Shown here piece by piece: positions 1-4,768 of a stretch of DNA of 5,807 nt. The notes under the pieces are model-generated. The model had not been told where the DNA came from and did no database searches. It saw only the letters and a program-made list of their open reading frames with translations. Position 1 is the stretch's first letter. Every line of letters begins with the position of its first letter. The stretch is from contig DAOUVR010000075.1 in the NCBI GenBank assembly GCA_030667555.1, positions 1-5,807 on the forward strand. The letters run 5' to 3'. The stretch comes from Dehalococcoidia bacterium. Lineage in GTDB: Bacteria > Chloroflexota > Dehalococcoidia > E44-bin15. A program made the translations under genes and the position numbers.

Positions 1-1118
1 CTGCCCAGGAAGTGGCCAATTTCGTAGCCACGGATGAGGAACTCACCTACCAGGTCGAGCGCCTCCTCTTTGGTGAGCGTCTTGTCTATATTCACATCCC
101 TGTCGTAGTAGGGCGTACCGTAGTAGTCGGGTCGTGTAGGCCACGCTGACTCACCAGCCTCGAGCCTGGTCCACACCTGTATAAAGTGCTGCATCTGAAG
201 GTGTTCCTGGAAGGTTCGGGCCGGCTTCGCCGGCACCCGCTCGCAGGTCTGGGCAACCCTGAGCAGCTCCTCCTTGCGCTTGGCGTCCGGCTCGAAGTTC
301 TCCGCTATGATCCGTGCCAGCCTGGCATAACGCCTGGCGTGGTTGATGCACCCTTCCAGTGCGATCTGCATTGCCTCCCAGTTGGGCAGCTTCTCATAAA
401 GGTCCAGTTCAGCACCATCGGGCGTGCCATCCAACTGGTCCTCCGCGTCATCGATCTTCTCCTGGATCTGGTTGATCATATCCTCAAATCCCTTGCCACC
501 GCCCACCTTCTGGTCCGGTCCAAATATGTACTCATAGTCCTTACCGGCATAGCCGAAGCTGCCCCCGACGGGAAGGCCCCACATAAGCGTTGCTGTTATG
601 AATTTCCCCATATCCTCAGCCCTGAGCACCTTCACCAACTCTAGTAGATTACTCCTTGTTCTCCAGTAGTTGGCGCTGTCAGACATTATCTGCAGAGATT
701 CCTCCTTTGGCTCGGGGACGATGATGGGATCATTGTAAATCTCCCCGCCGATCGCCTCCGCATTAGCGTAGAGGGTGTGTGGCAGGTTGGCCTCGGTGGC
801 CACAATTTGCGCATGGTCGGTGATGAAGATGGTCCTTTTTTCCATCATGTGGGCCAGGGCCTTGGCCCTGTGCAGGTGGATGGGATCGCTTTCGTTCTCC
901 TGCCATGACTCGGTGAACAACTGAGGGCTTTCCAGGTCAATCTTGGTGCCTGGCTCATACTCCCCTCCTCGTCTCCCCTTCTTCCACGTCGCTTTCCTCA
1001 GGTAGTCCAGCCGCGGCGACCTCTTCTTCTCCGCCACCCACCACCACGCCCTTTCATTCTCAAGCTCTTCTGCAGACCTGTCTGGTGCTGCGCTTTTACT
1101 TGCTATTACTTCAGCCAT
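1..1118 (-). CDS. Glycyl radical enzyme, PFL-domain large subunit (N-terminal part, cut by window edge)
   Basis: The ATG at 1118-1116 follows a GAGGAGG Shine-Dalgarno (1127-1133) by 8 bases, and the frame stays open to position 1, giving 372 residues of a protein that is normally about 800-900. The sequence reads as the N-terminal half of the pyruvate formate-lyase domain of glycyl radical enzymes. Seen directly are HLHRAKALAHMMEK (81-94), ANYWRTRS (149-156), ALEGCINHARRYARLA (253-268), the family-typical CERVPAKPARTFQEHLQ (292-308) and RPDYYGTPYYDRDV (329-342) followed by TLTKEEALDLV (347-357). GREs use a stored glycyl radical to raise a thiyl radical on a catalytic Cys. Both sites lie past the window edge, so activity and substrate cannot be assigned. 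The 118-residue Cys protein 100 bases upstream is probably its partner. The order small subunit then large subunit recalls bssC-bssA (benzylsuccinate synthase). A decarboxylase or another C-C lyase remains possible. Family membership is fairly sure; substrate unknown. Confidence 0.85.
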   Translation of the reverse strand, partial: MAEVIASKSAAPDRSAEELENERAWWWVAEKKRSPRLDYLRKATWKKGRRGGEYEPGTKIDLESPQLFTESWQENESDPIHLHRAKALAHMMEKRTIFITDHAQIVATEANLPHTLYANAEAIGGEIYNDPIIVPEPKEESLQIMSDSANYWRTRSNLLELVKVLRAEDMGKFITATLMWGLPVGGSFGYAGKDYEYIFGPDQKVGGGKGFEDMINQIQEKIDDAEDQLDGTPDGAELDLYEKLPNWEAMQIALEGCINHARRYARLARIIAENFEPDAKRKEELLRVAQTCERVPAKPARTFQEHLQMQHFIQVWTRLEAGESAWPTRPDYYGTPYYDRDVNIDKTLTKEEALDLVGEFLIRGYEIGHFLG

Positions 1119-1126
1119 TTGACTAA

Positions 1127-1133
1127 CCTCCTC
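1127..1133 (-). promoter_or_regulatory. Strong Shine-Dalgarno of the GRE large subunit
   Basis: GAGGAGG on the minus strand lies 8 bases before the ATG at 1118. It fixes the start of the large-subunit gene and shows that this gene is translated independently rather than by stop-start coupling to the small gene, whose stop lies about 100 bases upstream. The rest of the 1119-1218 gap holds nothing recognisable; there is no convincing promoter or terminator in it, so co-transcription with the upstream gene is likely. Confidence 0.7.
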
Positions 1134-1218
1134 ATTTTTGTCTCCGCTTCGGAAATCGCTATAAACCTCACTACACTACCACCCCCACGTTTGGTCGCTC
1201 GCTCTGCTAAACCCTACC

Positions 1219-1575
1219 TCACCTCATCATCTGCCTTTGGTGACGGCTATACCTCGGGTCAAATGCTTCTCCAATATCAGTGTCGATGAGTTCCATCTCT
1301 TCGTAGCACTTGCATGGGCTGGCATCCATTGCTATGTCCGACATCAAGGCTACTTCACCATCCAGCACAAACACCGGCGGGTTGGCTGCTATATCAGAAC
1401 CAACTTTCAAAACAAGACAATGACCGGTTGTAGTGCTGGTAGAGGCGAAGAAGTTCTTGCATTTCCCACACGACTTCTCGGGTATATATTCTCTCTCTTC
1501 CTTGGTTTTGGCTTGCTCTTGCATACTCAAATAACCTTGCTTCAACTGGTCCCATTCACTCTTTTTCCTCGGCAT
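1219..1575 (-). CDS. Small cysteine-rich protein, putative Fe-S small subunit of the adjacent glycyl radical enzyme
   Basis: This 118-residue protein starts at ATG 1575 behind a near-perfect AAGGAGG (1581-1587, gap 5). Residues 5-33 are charged and probably helical. A cysteine core follows: C36-x2-C39 in CGKCKNFF, C53 in TGHC, and C88-x-C90 in PCKC. The tail is polar. There is no signal peptide or membrane segment, so it is probably cytoplasmic. The pattern CxxCK(N/W)F...GxC...C matches, from memory of the families, the HiPIP-like [4Fe-4S] small subunits of benzylsuccinate synthase (BssB/BssC) and of hydroxyphenylacetate decarboxylase (HpdC). Its position directly upstream of the GRE large subunit supports a partner role, perhaps stabilising or gating access to the glycyl radical. 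At 118 residues it is longer than those subunits (about 60-85), mainly through the N-terminal helix and an insert between C53 and C88. Alternatively it is an unrelated zinc-ribbon-like protein. Coding status is firm; the function is inference. Confidence 0.7.
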   Translation of the reverse strand: MPRKKSEWDQLKQGYLSMQEQAKTKEEREYIPEKSCGKCKNFFASTSTTTGHCLVLKVGSDIAANPPVFVLDGEVALMSDIAMDASPCKCYEEMELIDTDIGEAFDPRYSRHQRQMMR

Positions 1576-1580
1576 GCCCC

Positions 1581-1587
1581 CCTCCTT
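1581..1587 (-). promoter_or_regulatory. Near-consensus Shine-Dalgarno of the small Cys protein
   Basis: AAGGAGG on the minus strand sits 5 bases before the ATG at 1575. It decides the start codon and argues that this short gene is real and well translated, rather than the opposite-strand frame covering the same bases. Confidence 0.75.
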
Positions 1588-1607
1588 TCGAATAACGACG
1601 TATGTAT

Positions 1608-1636
1608 ATTTTCGTATATATAGCTTATTCTGTCAA
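1608..1636 (-). promoter_or_regulatory. Putative sigma70-type promoter of the small subunit / GRE operon
   Basis: On the minus strand a perfect TTGACA (1631-1636) is followed after 17 bases by GAAAAT (1608-1613, four of six matches to TATAAT). Transcription would start near 1601, giving a leader of about 25 bases before the AAGGAGG. The area is AT-rich compared with the flanking genes. Two near-identical words on the plus strand, CGTATGTATA (1599-1608) and CGTATATATA (1613-1622), 14 bases apart, flank and overlap the -10 box and could be an operator. The box and spacing are seen directly; activity and regulation are inferred. Confidence 0.5.
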
Positions 1637-1704
1637 TAACACGATTGTAGTGTTCCTTTTTTTATCTGATACTACGGTTCTTTATATAAATTTTCACCGC
1701 TCGT

Positions 1705-2898
1705 TTACCAGGTTCTAGGAAGTCCCAGGCCGGCGTTGGCGACGATGTTCCTCTGGATCTCGGACGAGCCAGCGGCGATGTTTGCACCCAGGGAGCGCTG
1801 ATAGGCACTCTGCCACCGACCTGCCATTACCGCCCATCTGGAATTGGCGACTTAACTATAAAGACCAAAGACCTGGCAGGCTATGCTGGAAAACCTCTGC
1901 GATAGCTCGCTGGCGTAGACCTTGGACGCCGATGCCAGGTGCGCAGCCTGCAAGAACTCGCCCTTCTCCTGTGACCACGCTATCCTGTGCGCCAGGGCGC
2001 GTCCAGCCTCGATCTCCATTGAGAGCTGGGCCAGTCTGTGGCGGATAAGGGGGTTATCAGCCAGGGTCTTGTCATACCACTCGATCTCCCGGCATGCGGC
2101 TATCAAGTCATCAAGGCTGCGCCTTACGCCAGCGAAGCTGTTGGCACCGGACCTCTCGAAGTTCATCGTTGCTCGCGTTACCCGCCAGCCGTCATTCTCC
2201 TCACCCACGCGGTTCTCCACCGGCACATGCACATCGTCGAAGTAGACCTCGTTGAACAGGTGAGACCCCTCCATGCCACAAAGAGGGCGGATGGTGATTC
2301 CATGGGTTTTCATATCCACCAACAGGAAGCTCAGGCCACGGCTACGCTTCTCTTCTGGATTGGTCCTTGCCAGCATGAAGCACCAGTCCGCATGGTGGGC
2401 GTTGCTGGTCCAGGTCTTCTGGCCGTTCACGACATACTTGTCACCAACCCTCACGCCGCGAGTTACGAGGCAGGCCAGGTCCGAGCCGGCGTTGGGCTCG
2501 CTCCACCCCTGGCACCAATATATCTCGGCGCGGGCGATGGGTGGAAGGTGCTCCTGCTTCTGCTCCTCACTGCCTATAGCGAGGAGGGTGGGCCCTATCA
2601 TGCCAACGCTGATTATGTCGCCGGCCGGCACTCTGTGGTATCCCATCGCCTCGCTGTAGATGAGCTGCTCGACGATGGGGGCATTCATTCCCCCGTATTC
2701 CCTGGGCCAGTGGCGCACCAGCCACCCCTTCTCCGCCAGCCTCTCGTGTGTCCTCTTGGTAAACTCCCAGCCCTCATCGGAATACTGAAACTCCATCGAT
2801 GTCTCCCAACCTGGCGGGGCATCCTTCATTAGTTCCTCTGCATATCCTTCAAACTCTTTTCTCAACGCCTCTTGCTCGGGGGTAAGCTTGAAATCCAT
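1705..2898 (-). pseudogene. Acyl-CoA dehydrogenase interrupted by one in-frame ochre codon
   Basis: Flavoprotein of the acyl-CoA dehydrogenase family, which oxidises an acyl-CoA to the 2,3-enoyl-CoA and passes electrons to ETF. ATG 2898 has AGAGGG 5 bases before it. Seen are the N-terminal helical domain (about 1-120), the FAD-contacting middle-domain motif WCQGWSEPNAGSD (128-140), YVVNGQKTWTSNA (155-167), and FNEVYFDDVHVP (215-226). The C-terminal domain begins with NFERSG, where E248 sits at the place of the catalytic Glu of isovaleryl-CoA dehydrogenase. The frame stops at TAA 1852-1854 after QVFGLYS (residue 348). The same frame then continues for 48 codons with family-typical AAGSSEIQRNIV and GLGLPRTW before a second TAA at 1705-1707. 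The restored length of 397 matches the usual 380-400. A CAA-to-TAA change would explain the break. It could also be a sequencing error. Ala replaces the MCAD-type catalytic Glu before GSSEIQR. The substrate is unknown. Confidence 0.8.
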
Positions 2899-2934
2899 GA
2901 CTGCCCTCTTCCCTCTGCCAGAATCGGATGGCGT

Positions 2935-2963
2935 ATTATACTAGAAGGGATTTTGTATGGGAA
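2935..2963 (-). promoter_or_regulatory. Putative sigma70 promoter of the acyl-CoA dehydrogenase gene
   Basis: Minus-strand TATAAT (2935-2940, perfect) is preceded, with a 17-base spacer, by TTCCCA (2958-2963, four of six matches to TTGACA). The predicted start near 2928 leaves a 30-base leader that contains the AGAGGG ribosome binding site before ATG 2898. A well-formed promoter in front of the gene suggests that the premature stop codon is recent, or is an error in the sequence. Confidence 0.6.
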
Positions 2964-3105
2964 GATGCAACGTCTGAAAGAGGAGATAAAGGGGAGTCTA
3001 GAGAGGTGTTCCTGAGCATATACATCCTAGGGCGTTTGGGTGGGACTCCATGCTATTCTGATGGACTTTGAAAGAAGCAAAGGTACTCGGGAGGCTGTCG
3101 TAGAG

Positions 3106-3209
3106 TCGGGGTAGGTTGGAGCATCTGCTCCAACTATGCCTAGAGCATCCCGATCATATCGGGGTAGGTTATCCTACTTTCGTAATCGCCTGATGAATCA
3201 GGCAACTAC
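3106..3209. repeat. Cluster of palindromes with a repeated 12-mer
   Basis: Seen directly: a perfect direct repeat TCGGGGTAGGTT at 3106-3117 and 3159-3170; hairpin GTTGGAGCA/TGCTCCAAC with a 2-base loop (3115-3134); ATGC/GCAT (3136-3148); CCCGAT/ATCGGG with a 3-base loop (3149-3163); GTAGG/CCTAC (3164-3177); and GCCTGAT/ATCAGGC with a 2-base loop (3188-3203), weakly extended to GTA/TAC at 3182 and 3209. None is followed by a T-run, so they are not intrinsic terminators. The words differ between hairpins although the flanking TCGGGGTAGGTT recurs, which suggests a mosaic palindromic repeat element of the REP/MITE kind. A structured leader RNA for the ybeY operon is the alternative. Its mobility and its copy number are unknown from one window. 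Confidence 0.65.
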
Positions 3210-3335
3210 AGGTATTGGGGAGAAAAGAATGAAGGGGCGTCCCCCAGCAGTACAGTTCAGGGCTGGTGGATGGGAAAGGAACGGGTTGAATTTCTATTGA
3301 AGAACTACCCCTGCTATGCTAAGATGCCAGAGAGA

Positions 3336-3815
3336 ATGGATGTCTTAGTAATGCCGGATTTCGAGCTTTGTGTAGATATCGATGAGCCCTTCCAGGGATA
3401 CCTGGATGAGCGGTGGCTCAGGCGCGTTGTGGCCGAGACGCTTGCCGCAGAAGGGGCGAATTCCCCCGCGGAGCTTGGCCTGGTGGTTACCGGTGATGAG
3501 AGGATTCGCCAGCTCAACAAAAGCTATCGCGGAGTCGACGAAGCCACCGACGTACTCTCCTTTGCCCTCCTTGAAGACTCGGACGCCTCGTTTGTTAACC
3601 CTCCCGATGGCGTTCTCCACCTTGGCGAGGTGATCCTCTCCTATCCTCGAGCGGTGGTTCAGGCCGAGGAACACCATCATCCGGTGGAGCGAGAGGTGGC
3701 GTTCCTGGTGGTTCATGGCGTGCTTCATCTCCTGGGTCATGAGCATGAACAGCCTCACGATGAAGCTAAGATGAGGGCTGAGGAGGAAAGGATATTAGGA
3801 ACACTGGCATTATGA
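3336..3815 (+). CDS. ybeY: Endoribonuclease YbeY (rRNA maturation factor)
   Basis: YbeY is a zinc-dependent single-strand endoribonuclease in the cytoplasm that takes part in 16S rRNA 3' end maturation and ribosome quality control. The family signature is clear: HGVLHLLGHEH carries three metal-binding histidines (H127, H131 and H137 counting from ATG 3336). SYRGVDEATDVLSF contains the conserved Arg (R65), and LGEVILS is the usual central strand. Consensus HGxLHLxGYDH is varied here to GHEH. The frame is open from an ATG at 3270 (181 residues), but the first 22 codons resemble no YbeY and have no good Shine-Dalgarno. From 3336 the protein is 159 residues, close to the E. coli length of about 155. 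ATG 3351 is also possible. None of these starts has a strong ribosome site. The stop overlaps the next gene by ATGA, so the gene heads a coupled ybeY / radical SAM / dnaX operon. Confidence 0.93.
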   Translation: MDVLVMPDFELCVDIDEPFQGYLDERWLRRVVAETLAAEGANSPAELGLVVTGDERIRQLNKSYRGVDEATDVLSFALLEDSDASFVNPPDGVLHLGEVILSYPRAVVQAEEHHHPVEREVAFLVVHGVLHLLGHEHEQPHDEAKMRAEEERILGTLAL

Positions 3816-4768
3816 CCGACTATTATGAGATGCCTCCCTATAGACCGCCTACAGAGGCCTATAGCCTGCTCATAAGGGTCACCAGAAATTGTCCGTGGAA
3901 CAAGTGCGAGTTTTGCAGTATGTACAAGGGCACCAAGTTCGAGCTAAGGCCGGTGGAGGAAGTAAAGGATGACATAAGAGCGATGCAGAAAGTTGCCGAT
4001 GCGATAAGCGACTGGGCGTGGGAAAATGGGCACGGCGACAAGATGGGAATGCTGGCCAGGGCCAACGACATCCACTGGCTGAATGAAGGTGTGGTGAAAA
4101 ACGTCTTCCTGGCAGACTCGAACAGCGTCATCATCAAATCAAAGGACCTCGCTGAGATCGTCGGCTTCATCTACGAGACCTTCCCCACCGTGGAGAGGGT
4201 TACCAGCTACGCACGAGCGAAAACCCTGGTCAAGAAAAGCCCCGAGGACTTGAAAATGCTCAGGGAGGCTGGGCTTACCAGATTGCACCTAGGACTGGAG
4301 ACGGGCGACGACGAGCTTCTACTCTATGTGCAGAAAGGGGCCACCGCCGAGGAGATGATCCTGGGAGGGAGAAAGGCTATCGAGGCTGGTTTCGAGCTCT
4401 CGGCGGATGTGATGCCCGGGCTGGGTGGAAGGGAGCGCTGGGAGCAGCACGCCCTGGGGACCGCCAGGGTTTTGAACGGGATAAACCCCCACTTTATTCG
4501 TCTCCGCACTTTCGGGGTCATACCCGGAACCCCTCTCTATGAGAAATATGATAGGGGCGAGTTCACCACGCAATCGGTGGAGGGGCTGCTCATGGAGGTG
4601 CGCACGCTGGTTGATGCGCTCGACGTATCTTCCGAGTTCGTGGTCAGCGATCATGTAGCCTACCATTATATGTGGGGGGCCGATGGCAAGCTTCCCCAGG
4701 ATAAGAAAAGGATGCTTGAGAGCATAGATGATATGCTTGAAAGCGTGCATGTAAAGGCGAAGCAATGA
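3812..4768 (+). CDS. Radical SAM protein of unknown function with a CX4CX2C cluster motif
   Basis: This 318-residue protein belongs to the radical SAM superfamily (Elp3/MiaB/NifB-type barrel), which binds a [4Fe-4S] cluster and cleaves S-adenosylmethionine to a 5'-deoxyadenosyl radical. The cluster motif is NCPWNKCEFCSMYKG with C27, C32 and C35. This is spaced CX4CX2C, not the usual CX3CX2C. Later barrel elements are VFLADSNSV (98-106), TSYARAKTL (131-139), LHLGLETGDDELL (158-170) and RTFGVIPGTPLYE (232-244). There are no further Cys motifs for auxiliary clusters or a cobalamin domain. It starts at ATG 3812, which overlaps the ybeY stop, with AGGA 11 bases upstream, and ends overlapping the dnaX start. 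The operon partners act in RNA processing and replication, but that alone does not set its role. Proteins of this kind are usually listed as uncharacterised. Family sure; reaction unknown. Confidence 0.88.
   Translation: MTDYYEMPPYRPPTEAYSLLIRVTRNCPWNKCEFCSMYKGTKFELRPVEEVKDDIRAMQKVADAISDWAWENGHGDKMGMLARANDIHWLNEGVVKNVFLADSNSVIIKSKDLAEIVGFIYETFPTVERVTSYARAKTLVKKSPEDLKMLREAGLTRLHLGLETGDDELLLYVQKGATAEEMILGGRKAIEAGFELSADVMPGLGGRERWEQHALGTARVLNGINPHFIRLRTFGVIPGTPLYEKYDRGEFTTQSVEGLLMEVRTLVDALDVSSEFVVSDHVAYHYMWGADGKLPQDKKRMLESIDDMLESVHVKAKQ

Larger units (their letters stand above)
2899..3335. other. Divergent intergenic region of about 440 bases
   Basis: This gap separates the leftward acyl-CoA dehydrogenase from the rightward ybeY operon. 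It holds the leftward promoter at 2935-2963 and a palindrome cluster at 3106-3209. I see no convincing protein-coding frame, tRNA or rRNA in it. Stretches 2964-3098 and 3211-3269 show nothing recognisable. For ybeY the only promoter hint is TGCTATGCT (3312-3320), which resembles an extended -10 box without a good -35, so the ybeY promoter is not settled. Confidence 0.6.

Noticed and set aside
186..644. 152-residue open frame on the plus strand
   Set aside because: Antisense to the glycyl radical enzyme, with no ribosome site or family motif.
1237..1623. 128-residue plus-strand frame over the small Cys gene
   Set aside because: Its hydrophobic end arises from reading the complement of a charged helix and the AT-rich promoter. 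The minus-strand gene has an AAGGAGG site and a conserved cysteine pattern.
1645..1680. GTAGT...ACTAC inverted repeat with a T-run, considered as a terminator for the acyl-CoA dehydrogenase
   Set aside because: The arms are only 5 bases with a long loop, and on the minus strand the run is A, not T, and sits inside the loop. It does not fit an intrinsic terminator.
1852..1854. Recoding of the stop as selenocysteine or pyrrolysine
   Set aside because: The codon is TAA, while those amino acids use TGA and TAG, and the family has no such residue at this place.
2038..2832. 264-residue open frame on the plus strand
   Set aside because: It lies wholly antisense to the acyl-CoA dehydrogenase, whose family motifs are unmistakable. 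The plus-strand protein has no recognisable domain and is a codon-bias shadow.
3106..3209. CRISPR array
   Set aside because: Only one 12-base word is repeated, twice, and the units are different palindromes without regular spacers.
3270..3335. N-terminal extension of YbeY from ATG 3270
   Set aside because: The 22 extra codons resemble no YbeY N-terminus and have no convincing Shine-Dalgarno, so the 3336 start was preferred, although the longer form is not excluded.
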